Position numbers and translations under genes: made by a program. The notes below the pieces were generated by a model. The model ran no database searches, was not told where the DNA came from, and was given only the letters and a program-made list of their open reading frames with translations. A stretch of DNA of 64,000 nt. Source: Vibrio sp. Y2-5 (lineage in GTDB: Bacteria > Pseudomonadota > Gammaproteobacteria > Enterobacterales > Vibrionaceae). Positions 24,936 through 34,622 of this stretch are shown one piece after another (positions within the stretch are counted from its first letter, which is position 1; every line of letters begins with the position of its first letter). The DNA is taken from the NCBI RefSeq assembly GCF_014596725.1, contig NZ_JACVEG010000002.1:496001-560000 (forward strand). Reading direction: 5' to 3'.

Positions 24936-25889
24936 CTCCAGCGTGACGCATACAAATGCATGATCACTCGCGAATTTATCCAGCTCAAAATTTGGGTTGA
25001 CCAGATGCTGATCCTCAACATGAAAATCAACCACTCGGGCGATATTGCGGTCCGTTTCCAAACCGAAGTCGCTCGACATCAATATGTAATCCAAAACCTG
25101 ACCTGAAGCGCCTGTGTAGTGAGTTGGCTGACGTTGAACTGTTCCCGCATGACAATACAGTTCCCAGCTATCGATAAGTTGGTAGGGAAGCAGAGGTTGG
25201 TAAGAATCCGGCTGACGAAAACGGTGAGTCGAACGTAAACAAGCGAACTCTTGGCTATCAAGTATCTGGTTAAAGTCTCCCATTAACACCACAGGATATC
25301 CGGTGGTTCGTTTTCTCTCCATGATAGCGTGATGCAATAGTGTTGCTTCGAATCCACGCTGAACTGTGGAAAGCCAGTTTCCGTAGTTCTCTTGTTGCCA
25401 TGCTTCAAACACGCTCGAACCTTCTTCTTTGTCCTCTAGTGTCGGGCGTTGTGATTTAAAGTGGACAATATAGATATCCACTTTTCCCATCACTGGGTGG
25501 TTCAACGTTGCTCGAAGCGGTTTGCGATAGAAGGCAAAAGCGTCATTGGAATTCGGTTTCTTGGCCTCAACGGCCTCTATTTCTGTCAATTCATAACGTG
25601 ACGCAATACCGACGACGGGGTGCGTGTAAATGTAGTCTTGAGAGACCTTAGGTTGGTCTACAACGGCGAAATATGAGTAACCAAGCGGCTTTAACTGTGC
25701 TTCTAGCGCTTCTGCACTGAAGATCTCCTGAAATCCAACCACATCCGCATTTAAGGTTAATAGTTTTCTTTCTAACCACTGTTGTTTTTTATGCCACTGG
25801 TTGAGCTCGTAGATATTATTGAACTCGTAAAAAGCATTGGGGGGAGCGAGGTAGTTGAATAAGTTTGCAGTAGCAAAACGGATTTGCAT
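24924..25889 (-). CDS. Endonuclease/exonuclease/phosphatase-family protein
   Basis: A 321-residue protein of the EEP fold, without a signal peptide. Metal and catalytic motifs in order: FATANLFNYL (Asn at the start), VGFQEIF (Glu), VHFKSQRP (His), MGDFNQ (Asp, Asn), LDYILMS (Asp) and the closing SDHAFV (Asp-His). The family cleaves phosphodiesters or phosphomonoesters in nucleic acids, lipids or inositol phosphates; no substrate can be assigned. The ATG at 25889 has AGGAG at six bases and is preferred over the TTG just before it. Confidence 0.85.
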   Translation of the reverse strand: MQIRFATANLFNYLAPPNAFYEFNNIYELNQWHKKQQWLERKLLTLNADVVGFQEIFSAEALEAQLKPLGYSYFAVVDQPKVSQDYIYTHPVVGIASRYELTEIEAVEAKKPNSNDAFAFYRKPLRATLNHPVMGKVDIYIVHFKSQRPTLEDKEEGSSVFEAWQQENYGNWLSTVQRGFEATLLHHAIMERKRTTGYPVVLMGDFNQILDSQEFACLRSTHRFRQPDSYQPLLPYQLIDSWELYCHAGTVQRQPTHYTGASGQVLDYILMSSDFGLETDRNIARVVDFHVEDQHLVNPNFELDKFASDHAFVCVTLELRS

Positions 25890-26002
25890 CAATTGCTCCT
25901 ATTTTTATTAGGATCTATCGATCCTAGTATTAATAGTAAGGTTACAGCTAAAGCGGTATTGGTTAGACTGATAATATGATAACAAGGATGATAATACTTT
26001 TA

Positions 26003-27178
26003 ATGAACACTAAAACTTGGCGTACCCCACAAAACTTCTTAATGGTTATTTCAGCAATTGTTCCGATTGCGTTTGCTAGCTGGATGGCGCTGCTCAATAA
26101 CTTTGTGATTGAAAAAGCGAACTTTGATGGAGCCGATATTGGCTTGCTGCAAAGTGTACGTGAAGTGCCGGGATTTCTTGCTTTCACTGCTGTTTTTGTT
26201 TTGCTTTTTATCCGAGAGCAACGCTTTTTGTTGATCTCCCTTATGATGCTGACGTTGGGTACAGCGATCACGGGTTTGTTTCCTTCTCTGACAGGCTTGT
26301 TGCTAACCACTCTGTTGATGTCTACGGGTTTTCATTATTTCGAAACATTGAAGCAGTCACTGTCACTACAGTGGCTCAGCAAAGATGAAGCACCGGAAAT
26401 GCTAGGAAAGATGATATCGGTTGGTGCGCTGGCATCCCTTGTGACTTATAGCGCACTGTGGCTAATGCTAGAACAACTGCATCTTAGCTATGAATGGGTC
26501 TATGGCATTACCGGTGGGTTTGCTTTGGCTTTAGTGATTGTCGCTGCCGTTGCATTTCCAGAGTTCAAATCGGCTACACCGCAAAACAAGAAGTTGGTTT
26601 TACGTAAGCGTTACTGGCTTTACTATGCGCTCACGTTTATGAGCGGTGCTCGCCGTCAGATCTTCACTGTGTTTGCTGGTTTCTTGATGGTCGAAAAATT
26701 TGGTTATACTGCCGCAGATATTACCCTCCTGTTCCTAATTAACTACGGTTTTAACTTCCTGTTTGCTAAACGAATTGGTCGTTTTATTGGTGTGGTTGGC
26801 GAACGGAAAGCTCTCATCGTGGAATATGTAGGTTTAATTTTTGTCTTTGTTGGCTATGCAGTGGTGACAGATGCCCATTGGGCTGCGGGACTCTATGTAA
26901 TAGACCATCTTTTCTTTGCCTTGGCTCTGGCTGTGAAAACCTACTTTCAAAAAATCGCCGATCCAGCAGATATGGCATCGACAGCCGGTGTGGCATTTAC
27001 TATCAACCATATCGCAGCAGTCATTATCCCTGTCAGTTTTGGGTTGTTATGGCTGATATCGCCAGCGGCAGTTTTTTATATTGGCGCAGGTATGGCGTGC
27101 GTATCATTGTTACTTTCTCTGAATATTCCTAAACAACCGGAAGAAGGGAATGAAGTGCGTTTATTCCGGTGGGCTTGA
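26003..27178 (+). CDS. MFS transporter
   Basis: Inner-membrane protein of 391 residues from the ATG at 26003 (open frame from 25976) with about eleven or twelve hydrophobic segments in two halves. The first loop motif is ANFDGADIGLLQSVREVPGF. A MSGARRQIFTVFAGF segment follows the central loop. I recognise the major-facilitator layout but not a subfamily with a known substrate. It is divergent from the EEP phosphatase gene and not in an operon. Confidence 0.75.
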   Translation: MNTKTWRTPQNFLMVISAIVPIAFASWMALLNNFVIEKANFDGADIGLLQSVREVPGFLAFTAVFVLLFIREQRFLLISLMMLTLGTAITGLFPSLTGLLLTTLLMSTGFHYFETLKQSLSLQWLSKDEAPEMLGKMISVGALASLVTYSALWLMLEQLHLSYEWVYGITGGFALALVIVAAVAFPEFKSATPQNKKLVLRKRYWLYYALTFMSGARRQIFTVFAGFLMVEKFGYTAADITLLFLINYGFNFLFAKRIGRFIGVVGERKALIVEYVGLIFVFVGYAVVTDAHWAAGLYVIDHLFFALALAVKTYFQKIADPADMASTAGVAFTINHIAAVIIPVSFGLLWLISPAAVFYIGAGMACVSLLLSLNIPKQPEEGNEVRLFRWA

Positions 27179-27363
27179 TGACCACAAAGCAATGTGATGC
27201 AAAAACTGTTCATTTGTCTCAGTTATGATAAGTATATTATTGATAAGTTTCTGAATTGATTAGGGTCAAAGTCGCGACAGATGTCCCATGCTAAAAAAGC
27301 TGCAAAATATATCGTAATTTTTGAAATTACATTTCAACATGAACGTTAGTGAGCGCTATTTGC

Positions 27364-28911
27364 ATGGAAGTTACTGAAAATAAAGATTACCCAGAGCACG
27401 TAAGTTTTATTTCTACAACGGATCGTTCTAGTCACATCACTTATGCGAACCAAGTGTTCTGTGACATTGCTGAGTATACGCCTGAAGAGTTACTGGGTAA
27501 TCCTCATAACCTAGTTCGTCACGCTGATATGCCCAAAGCAGCGTTCGGACAATTGTGGAGCTACATCCAGGAAGGCAAAAGCTGGATGGGTATAGTGAAA
27601 AACAAATGCAAAAGCTCTAAGCATTATTGGGTTTCTGCGTTCGTCACACCGATAAAAAACGAAAAGGGCGAGATCATTGAGTATCAATCGGTTCGCTCTA
27701 AACCCACGGCAGAACAGGTGAAGCGCGCTGATGCGCTTTACGAAGCAATTAACGCGGGTAAAAAAATCTCCCTCACACGTTCTCCTTTAACCAAGAGCCT
27801 GATGCTGATAAGTGTTCTTGGGTTGGCAACCAATCTATATTGGATGTTGCAGCAGCAGACTTGGCTATTAGGCGCTCTTTCCAGTGCATTTCTGCTAGCA
27901 GTGATGGTCGGAATCGCCCATGTTCAGCGCCGTTTAAGCCATATGCAGGCATTGGCTAGTGAAGCTTATTCCAATCCTCTGCTAGAAAAAGTATATACCG
28001 GCCGTCGAGACGAGTTTTCCCAAGTGGAGCTGGCTCTTATGATGCGCAAGGCTGAGTTGAGAGCTGTCACAGCGCGAAGCGGTGATACTTCGGGTCGTAT
28101 TTTGAAAGATGCTCAACACGAATTTGAAACAGCGAAATCGATAGAGCAAAGCTTAACCGCGCAACACGCAGAAACAGAGCAAGTGGCCTCAGCAGTAGAG
28201 GAACTCACATACTCCATCAACGATATTGCCAGCGCAGCCTCGTTGACTTCTCAGCTTACCCAAGAAGCTCGTTCAGAATCGATTACAGGCCTAGAAAGCA
28301 TTAAAGCAACCGTGAGCAAAGTAAACGAGTTGGATAAAGAGCTGCTTAACAGCCAGACTATTTTGCAAACATTGTCTGCCCATACCAAGCAGGTTGAGTC
28401 GATCCTTGATGTGATCAGCGCCATTTCAGAGCAAACCAATTTACTTGCTTTAAATGCGGCGATTGAAGCTGCGCGTGCAGGAGAATCTGGCAGAGGCTTT
28501 GCCGTAGTTGCTGACGAAGTTCGTCATTTAGCGATTAAAACCAATGACTCGACAACTGAAATTCATAGCATGATTGCGGAACTACAAGATCTTGCGGCTC
28601 AAGGTGTTAACGCGATTCAGCGTGGTTCAGATTTGTCTCAACAGTGCATCGTGAGCGCAGATCAAACTGGTGGAATGATCAACGATATCGCCTCAAAACT
28701 GGAGCAGGTCTCTGACAGAAGCCAGCAGATAGCGGTTGCCGTAGAACAACAAGCGATTGCGACCAAAGAAATTACCGCGAATGCGGTGAATATTAAGATG
28801 TTGACGGAAAAAACTGCTCACTCTTCGGCTGACTCAGTGAACCGTACCAGAGTTCTGGTATCAAATCTTAAAGAGTTGCAGAGACTCATCAGCCAGTTTG
28901 AACGTAACTGA
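27364..28911 (+). CDS. Aer-like methyl-accepting chemotaxis receptor with N-terminal PAS domain
   Basis: A 515-residue receptor from the ATG at 27364 (an in-frame GTG at 27349 would add five). An N-terminal cytosolic PAS domain (about 10-115, with ITYANQVFCDIAEYTPEELLGNPHNLVRH and the ...AAFGQLW... block of Aer proteins) precedes two closely spaced membrane segments (about 152-188) with no large periplasmic domain. The signalling domain ends in the conserved hairpin [20 protein letters not shown]. Aer PAS domains bind FAD and sense redox state; FAD binding here is inferred. It likely signals to CheA/CheW in energy taxis. Confidence 0.88.
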   Translation: MEVTENKDYPEHVSFISTTDRSSHITYANQVFCDIAEYTPEELLGNPHNLVRHADMPKAAFGQLWSYIQEGKSWMGIVKNKCKSSKHYWVSAFVTPIKNEKGEIIEYQSVRSKPTAEQVKRADALYEAINAGKKISLTRSPLTKSLMLISVLGLATNLYWMLQQQTWLLGALSSAFLLAVMVGIAHVQRRLSHMQALASEAYSNPLLEKVYTGRRDEFSQVELALMMRKAELRAVTARSGDTSGRILKDAQHEFETAKSIEQSLTAQHAETEQVASAVEELTYSINDIASAASLTSQLTQEARSESITGLESIKATVSKVNELDKELLNSQTILQTLSAHTKQVESILDVISAISEQTNLLALNAAIEAARAGESGRGFAVVADEVRHLAIKTNDSTTEIHSMIAELQDLAAQGVNAIQRGSDLSQQCIVSADQTGGMINDIASKLEQVSDRSQQIAVAVEQQAIATKEITANAVNIKMLTEKTAHSSADSVNRTRVLVSNLKELQRLISQFERN

Positions 28912-28954
28912 TATTAAGCCTGTTCGTTCGACAAGCAGCAAACGGGCTTGATGT

Positions 28955-28984
28955 AAATTGATGACACTCCGTTGTCATCAATTT
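28955..28984. terminator. Strong hairpin between converging genes
   Basis: Perfect twelve-base arms AAATTGATGACA (28955-28966) and TGTCATCAATTT (28973-28984), loop of six. It lies between the converging Aer-like and DUF3316 genes and probably ends transcripts from one or both sides, although T-tracts are short. Confidence 0.6.
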
Positions 28985-29028
28985 GCCGTGACTAACTCAT
29001 ATAGGGGTAGAGGTCGAGGCTCGTTGTT

Positions 29029-29364
29029 TTACTCTTTAGTGTCGTATTGGTAATCAACATTGACTAAACCGCGATAAGACGTTTTGTCCGGTTCAACCAT
29101 GATAGATTCAACTTTCAGCTCGCTGTTGTTGATTTTAACACTGTCTGGAACAACCAGAGGTTCAACAACACCCAACTTGAAGCTGAGCTCTTCTGGAGAT
29201 AACTCTCTCAAATCATGAATAATTTTGAATCCAGCTTGCTGCGCTTTTTGTTCAGAGTTGAACACTTCTGTTTGTAGCGTTCTCTCTGATTGTTTGGTTT
29301 GGGTAGCAGCCATTACACTACCGCTTACGACCATCATAGTGATTATTGCGAGCGCTTTTTTCAT
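29029..29364 (-). CDS. DUF3316-type small exported protein
   Basis: A 111-residue protein with a clear signal peptide (1-20, cleavage after VMA). The mature part has helix-rich N-terminal residues (EQKAQQAGFKIIHDLRELSPEELSFKL) and a beta-rich C-terminus ending GLVNVDYQYDTKE, which fits the small periplasmic DUF3316 family common in vibrios. Function unknown. It is monocistronic; 29365-29653 upstream is an AT-rich promoter region without another gene that I can support. Confidence 0.7.
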   Translation of the reverse strand: MKKALAIITMMVVSGSVMAATQTKQSERTLQTEVFNSEQKAQQAGFKIIHDLRELSPEELSFKLGVVEPLVVPDSVKINNSELKVESIMVEPDKTSYRGLVNVDYQYDTKE

Positions 29365-29653
29365 GTGAATACTCCTTTAACTGTCGTTGTTATGCCCTTG
29401 CAACAAAAGCGACACGGTGTTGATGCTATTGAGCTGCCCGTGACAACTTGTTGTTTGGGTATCCTGTGCACGTTGAGCACGAAATTATCCTAACAACAGA
29501 CATGTAAGGAGTCCGTCAACCAATGTAAAACGATAGAAATCTTATCTTCAACTTTCTGACAATCCTGATTTAGTTACGGCTTTTTCTAACACTGTAAAAC
29601 TATTGACCAAATTTTGTTCGCATTATTACGTATACAGTAAGGTTTAACGCCAG

Positions 29654-30946
29654 TTATCTCTGAATCGAATACCACCAGAGCACAGAGCAGCAAACCAGAT
29701 ACATAATGGCGATGTAGCGCCAGTTGGCCTTAAGCAACGCTTTTGCACTGATATCGTAGCGAGACTGAATACTGAGCTGGACACCAGAGAAAGGCGAGGC
29801 TGTAATGCCTAATGACCAGCCCATCAGCAGAGTCAAACCAAGCATATTGGGATCCGCCATTGAAGGAGCAAGCACACTTCCTGCCAGTACGACACTTGTC
29901 ACTGGGTGCATTCCTGTCATCGCCAAAGCAATCAGCACAGCGACAGTCACACTGGCTTCAATTGGCCCAAAATGTTGCGGTGCCAATTGAATATTCATCG
30001 CATCTAAAGAGGCTGCCACACCGGAGGCGAGCATTGCAGCGGCAGCAAACAGAACCACTTCGCCGCTGGAATTCGCAATCCCAGACTCAATATGGTTACG
30101 TGCCGCGACAATGGTGTGATAGCCCTTATTAATCAGAAGCCACAATGCGATAAAGCACAAAGATGTTAAGGTCACCAGAGAGAGCACGCTAATGTGGGGA
30201 TAGAACTTATGTGCGGTGATTACAACGGAGGCAAGTAAAGCCGGCATCCACAAAGAGTAAATAGAAATTGGGTAGCCTGCGGTAGAGTCGGCATCTGCGC
30301 GGTGAACGATTTGCCAACCGCTTATGGCTAATGCCACTGCGCATATAGGAATACCATAGCTCACCAAGGTGCCAAGTTCAGAGCCGGGAGAACTGGTTAA
30401 CGCTAAACCCATAGAAGCGAAAAACGGTGACCAGAACGCACAGGCAGCGAAGCCTCGCAATAACACTAAACCTTGAGTGGTGCTGAGTTTACTTTGTGTT
30501 GCCAGCTTGTCGCCGACAATCATAATGGACGAGATGTTGAGCACAGTGCCAAATAGATGAGTGCCGAACAGAGTCCGAATCAACGCGCTTTTGCCTTGAG
30601 GGAGCGTTTCTCCTGTTTTGACGCTGTTGGTCGCGAAAATACGAAGAAACCCAACACCGACCACCATTGCCACCACATTTTGGTTGGCATCTAAAGCTTT
30701 TAATAGATAACGTCCATCAAGCCCCTTGAACACTCCGTAAAACAAGCCAATTGCGCCTATTAGCATCAGCAGGATAATTTGTTTTCTTTGTGTTGGTTTG
30801 ACATAGGGCACGAAAAGCATGACGACTAGCCAGATAGGAATTCCCGCCCAGTAGCCGCTGAATAGACCTGTGATCTGAGCGATGAGCGAAAGCAGTACGC
30901 TAAGCATTAACAACCAGCCGCCAGTAGCAGCAACAGAGGGTTTCAT
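29654..30946 (-). CDS. Multi-pass inner-membrane permease of unknown substrate
   Basis: A 430-residue protein from the ATG at 30946 (a TTG at 30967 is also in frame) with about eleven or twelve hydrophobic segments and short loops. Conserved-looking patches are GTHLFGTVLNISSIMIVGDKL, LLRGFAACAFWSPFFASMG and MTGMHPVTSVVLAGSVLAP, followed by ITASPFSGVQL. This resembles ion-transporter-superfamily permeases (sometimes labelled tellurium-resistance or C4-dicarboxylate-like). I cannot name a substrate. It is a single gene. Confidence 0.6.
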   Translation of the reverse strand: MKPSVAATGGWLLMLSVLLSLIAQITGLFSGYWAGIPIWLVVMLFVPYVKPTQRKQIILLMLIGAIGLFYGVFKGLDGRYLLKALDANQNVVAMVVGVGFLRIFATNSVKTGETLPQGKSALIRTLFGTHLFGTVLNISSIMIVGDKLATQSKLSTTQGLVLLRGFAACAFWSPFFASMGLALTSSPGSELGTLVSYGIPICAVALAISGWQIVHRADADSTAGYPISIYSLWMPALLASVVITAHKFYPHISVLSLVTLTSLCFIALWLLINKGYHTIVAARNHIESGIANSSGEVVLFAAAAMLASGVAASLDAMNIQLAPQHFGPIEASVTVAVLIALAMTGMHPVTSVVLAGSVLAPSMADPNMLGLTLLMGWSLGITASPFSGVQLSIQSRYDISAKALLKANWRYIAIMYLVCCSVLWWYSIQR

Positions 30947-31145
30947 AGTTTTAAGTACGCCAAACAAAAAGTGAATGAAATGTAGGGAAGTGGCGATATT
31001 TGTTGGAATTATTTTTGTTTATACACAAAACGTTTGAATAAAAAGCTTCAAGCCGTAACGGTATGATTGTTTACATATTACTCATCAATGTTGCGGGCGC
31101 AATAGAGATTGTGAATAAAATTTAGGCGCACTAGATATTGGCGGT

Positions 31146-31862
31146 TTAACCACGCAAGCAAGTTTGGAAATAGCTCACATCGTTGGTCGCTAATTTGTAG
31201 ACGTTGGCAGGTTTGCCGCCTTTGCCTTTGCTCGACGCTGCAATTTTGTTGGCACTGACAATGATGCCAGTATCAATCAGGCGTCGCTTGATGGTCATGC
31301 GGTTTACTTCAACGCCAAACTTACTGTAGGCATCAATAATATCTGCCACGAGGAACTCTTTTTCCAATAGGAATAGAACCACAGAGGTATATTCCACTGC
31401 CGCTCTGAGCTTTTTCCATGCGTGCTGAATTTGAGCAACGTGGTCAAAAGCCAGTTCCATTTTTTCATCAAGCAAAGGTGGCAAGTCAAACCAATCCGCG
31501 CGACTTTTATCTGTTCCTGCATTTTCGATTTGCTGAACATTGGATGGATTGAGAAGCGCATAGTGAGAAATGCTGATACTCCAGCCTTCAGGGTCTCGTT
31601 TAGGGTTGCCATCCACCAGAGGATCACTGATGTAATTGGGATAGGTATGGATTTTTTGTCGACAGATTCTTCGGTGTGCAGAATTGAAATCTTCATCTGC
31701 GGGTTCACCACCTTGACTGGTCATATCCTCGTCGTAAACAAACCCGCCCGGCAATGCCCATTTCCCGCAATCTGGGCGGTTTGGGTTACAGCGTTTTACG
31801 AGTAGGGTCTGAATCCCCGATGGTGCGAGACGAAGGCAAACCATATCAATGGTAACAATCAT
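31146..31862 (-). CDS. nrtR: NrtR-type regulator of NAD metabolism
   Basis: A 238-residue regulator from the ATG at 31862 (AGGA upstream; open frame extends to 31919). The N-terminal Nudix-like domain (about 1-140) keeps KWALPGGFV, but the catalytic box is degenerate: the REUxEE part reads RRICRQK, so hydrolysis is unlikely and ADP-ribose sensing is expected. The C-terminal winged helix (about 160-235) has the NrtR pattern FGVEVNRMTIKRRLIDTG. NrtR proteins repress NAD salvage genes and release DNA on binding ADP-ribose. The divergent neighbour pncB is a classic NrtR target. Confidence 0.88.
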   Translation of the reverse strand: MIVTIDMVCLRLAPSGIQTLLVKRCNPNRPDCGKWALPGGFVYDEDMTSQGGEPADEDFNSAHRRICRQKIHTYPNYISDPLVDGNPKRDPEGWSISISHYALLNPSNVQQIENAGTDKSRADWFDLPPLLDEKMELAFDHVAQIQHAWKKLRAAVEYTSVVLFLLEKEFLVADIIDAYSKFGVEVNRMTIKRRLIDTGIIVSANKIAASSKGKGGKPANVYKLATNDVSYFQTCLRG

Positions 31863-32163
31863 AATAAGAATCCTGACATGTAGTGGAACCATTCTAGGCA
31901 AGTGAAAATTGAGGGTCAATGTAAATAACAGTTAGTGACAAACTAGCTGAAAATTAGGGAATCGAGCAGAAGCAGTAGCAATAAGTGCTTGTAATTAAAT
32001 TGAATCAATAAAAATGCGTTAAATGACGACAAAATGCCACTTTCTTTACGGTTTGTAACAAGGTTTGACAAACTAAAAGGGTTGAATTATTGTTCATGGC
32101 AAAGTTAGGAACAAAATGTTACTAACACGAACCACTCCTTGCAGTAAAAAGAAGGAAGGCATC
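31863..32163. promoter_or_regulatory. nrtR-pncB divergent control region with two copies of TGACAAACTA
   Basis: The decamer TGACAAACTA occurs at 31936-31945, within TAGTGACAAACTA (palindromic TAGT/ACTA ends) near nrtR, and at 32066-32075, within the palindrome GTTTGACAAAC, close to pncB. Same-orientation copies near both starts make them candidate NrtR operators. A strong Shine-Dalgarno for pncB closes the region. No gene lies in it. Confidence 0.5.
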
Positions 32164-33471
32164 ATGAGTAATCGCCTATTCTCCCCTCAAATCATCCGCA
32201 GTTTATTGGATTTAGATGCCTATAAAATCAATATGATGCAGGCGATTCATTCCAACTATCCTGATGCACAAGTGCGTTATGAACTGATTGTTCGTAGCGA
32301 TGAAGATGTCAGTGATTTACTGGAAGAAGTTGGTGAAGAAATTGCGCATTTGTCTTCTTTAAGATTCTCAGATGCCGATATCGCCTATTTAGGTGACCAT
32401 TTTCCGCATTTGAAGCAGTCTTTCATTCAATCCTTACGCTATTTCCACTTTCAGCCTGAACGTCAGGTTGAGTTAGGTGTGGTTAAACAGGACGGAAAGA
32501 AGCAACTTCGCATTAGTATCCAAGGTTCTTGGCGTGACACCATTTTGTACGAAACCATTGTGATGGCGATTGTGTCTGAAGTCCGCAACCGTCGCCATTG
32601 GGCGGATGTGCCTAATGAGCTACCGATGCAAGTGTTTGCAGAAAAAGTAGCGTTATTGAAAGCTGAAATCGCAAAACGAGGTATCACCAATTTCTCATTG
32701 ACAGAAATGGGGACACGTCGCCGTTTTTCCGGTCAGGTGCAAAGAGATGTGATGGCGCATCTGAAACAAGAAATTCCCGAGTTTTTGTTGGGTACCAGTA
32801 ACTGCCACTTTGCCCGTGAGTTTGATTTAAAATCGATTGGTACCATCGCCCACGAGTGGTTTATGGGGCATCAAGCATTAGTGAATGTGCGTGATTCTCA
32901 GCGTGTGGCACTTGAGCAATGGCTAAACGCATTTGAAGGCCAGATCGCTATTGCGCCAACCGATACGCTTACGATTGATGCTTTCATCAATGACTTCAAT
33001 ATGCATTTGGCTAAAGCCTACAGTGGCGTTAGACACGATTCCGGTTGCCCGTTTAAGTGGGGTGATCGAATGATTGCTCACTATGAAAGTCTTGGTATTG
33101 ATCCGAAAACGAAAATCTTCATTTTCTCGGACGGATTGAACTTCAATGAAGCGCTGGATCTATGCGAATACTTTGCAGGTCGAGTTCAGATCTCCTTTGG
33201 TATTGGTACGTTTTTGACCAACGATCTCGGGAATTGGAAAAATGCTCAGGGCAAAACCTATAAGCCGCTTTCTATCGTGATTAAGTTGACCGAATGTAAT
33301 GGCAGACCTGTGGCGAAGATCAGTGATGAGCCGGAAAAAGCCATGTGTGAAGATCCACTGTTTCTTGCCAACTTAAAGCGCCGATTCGATATTGAAGTTG
33401 ATATCGATGCCTTGATTAAATCTCTCAAGAAACAAAAGCAGATCACGCGTAAATACATCGTCGCTGCTTAA
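32164..33471 (+). CDS. pncB: Nicotinate phosphoribosyltransferase
   Basis: A 435-residue cytosolic enzyme that makes nicotinate mononucleotide from nicotinate, PRPP and ATP in the NAD salvage (Preiss-Handler) pathway. Type II phosphoribosyltransferase motifs: LLDLDAYKINMMQAI at the start, EMGTRRRFSGQVQ, the autophosphorylated His in IAHEWFMGHQ, and GVRHDSGCPFKWGDRMI. The open frame begins at 32116, but the ATG at 32164 has AAGGAAGG at ideal distance and gives the family start. Divergent from, and probably repressed by, NrtR. Confidence 0.96.
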   Translation: MSNRLFSPQIIRSLLDLDAYKINMMQAIHSNYPDAQVRYELIVRSDEDVSDLLEEVGEEIAHLSSLRFSDADIAYLGDHFPHLKQSFIQSLRYFHFQPERQVELGVVKQDGKKQLRISIQGSWRDTILYETIVMAIVSEVRNRRHWADVPNELPMQVFAEKVALLKAEIAKRGITNFSLTEMGTRRRFSGQVQRDVMAHLKQEIPEFLLGTSNCHFAREFDLKSIGTIAHEWFMGHQALVNVRDSQRVALEQWLNAFEGQIAIAPTDTLTIDAFINDFNMHLAKAYSGVRHDSGCPFKWGDRMIAHYESLGIDPKTKIFIFSDGLNFNEALDLCEYFAGRVQISFGIGTFLTNDLGNWKNAQGKTYKPLSIVIKLTECNGRPVAKISDEPEKAMCEDPLFLANLKRRFDIEVDIDALIKSLKKQKQITRKYIVAA

Positions 33472-33489
33472 TCCGTCAGTCATACCATT

Positions 33490-33535
33490 AAATAAGCCTT
33501 CTCTGGTTTTTTCACTAGAGAGGGCTTTATTTTTA
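33490..33535 (+). terminator. Terminator after pncB
   Basis: AATAAGCCTTCTCT pairs (with G-U) with AGAGAGGGCTTTATT, followed by a T-run. Confidence 0.85.
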
Positions 33536-33581
33536 TGTCACGATACCGGTTTCATTTCGCCTCTAAAAGGATTGCTTTGAT

Positions 33582-34622
33582 ATGAGTTTCACTCCTGTAA
33601 AAACAGCTGTTATTGGTTACGGCTTTTCAGCAAAAACCTTCCACCTTCCATTTATCAAAGCGTTACCTGAGTTAGAGTTATCCGCAATCAGCTCCAGTCA
33701 ACAAGCGAGTGTTGAAGCTGATTGGCCGCAAGCGAAGTGGTTTGCTGATGCAAATGAATTATTAGATAACAGTGATGCTGAGCTGGTGATCATCACCGCG
33801 CCAAACGATGTGCATTATTCACTGACAAAACGCGCTCTGGAAAATGGCAAGCACGTTATCGTTGAAAAGCCGTTTGTTACTCGAGTGGAAGAGGGTAAAG
33901 AGCTGATCGCTCTGGCTGAAGAGAAAGGACTTGTGCTGAGCGTGTTCCACAACCGTCGTTGGGATGGTGATCTTCTCACAGTGAAAAAACTCATTGATGA
34001 GGGCCGCCTTGGCGAAGTGAAATTGTTTGAATCTCACTTCGATCGCTACCGTCCGGAAGTTCGTCAACGCTGGAGAGAAATGTCCGCTGACGGCGGCGGT
34101 ATTCTGTTTGATTTAGCGCCTCATTTGCTGGATCAGGCGCTTATGCTATTCGGGATGCCACAAGCCATCAATGCACAATGCAGAAATATGCGTCTGGGTT
34201 CGACCACCAACGACTACTTCAATCTCATTTTGCATTACCCAGAACATCTGGTTCACCTGCACGGCAACATGTATAGCCCAGAGCCGAACTTGCGATACAA
34301 GGTATTAGGTACCTTGGGTAAATATGAAAAATACGGATTGGATCCGCAAGAACAGTGTCTAAAAGATGGCGTGGAGCCAAACGCATCGGGCTGGGCGAAA
34401 GAAGAGGAATCTTCGTACGGCAAACTGTATCTGGAAAATGAATCTCACACGATTACTACCGAACACGGCTGCTACGAACTGTACTTTAAGGCTGTTGCAT
34501 CGGCTATTCGTCTCGGAACAGAAAACCCTGTACCACCGACGGAAGCACTGAAAAATATCACCCTAATTCAGATGGCGATGGAAAGCAGCGAAACGGGTCA
34601 AACGCTAACGGTGAACCTATGA
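33582..34622 (+). CDS. Gfo/Idh/MocA-family oxidoreductase (YdgJ-like)
   Basis: A 346-residue protein, the same length as E. coli YdgJ. Rossmann start KTAVIGYGFSAKTFHLPFI (GxGxxx variant typical of YdgJ), VIVEKPF with the catalytic EKP near residue 92, and the FHNRRWDGD block. The C-terminal domain contains DRYRPEVRQRWRE and GGGILFDLAPHLLDQ with the conserved Asp-His pair. Substrate unknown, likely a sugar-type polyol or ketose. First gene of a three-gene unit; its stop overlaps the next start by four bases (ATGA). Confidence 0.87.
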   Translation: MSFTPVKTAVIGYGFSAKTFHLPFIKALPELELSAISSSQQASVEADWPQAKWFADANELLDNSDAELVIITAPNDVHYSLTKRALENGKHVIVEKPFVTRVEEGKELIALAEEKGLVLSVFHNRRWDGDLLTVKKLIDEGRLGEVKLFESHFDRYRPEVRQRWREMSADGGGILFDLAPHLLDQALMLFGMPQAINAQCRNMRLGSTTNDYFNLILHYPEHLVHLHGNMYSPEPNLRYKVLGTLGKYEKYGLDPQEQCLKDGVEPNASGWAKEEESSYGKLYLENESHTITTEHGCYELYFKAVASAIRLGTENPVPPTEALKNITLIQMAMESSETGQTLTVNL

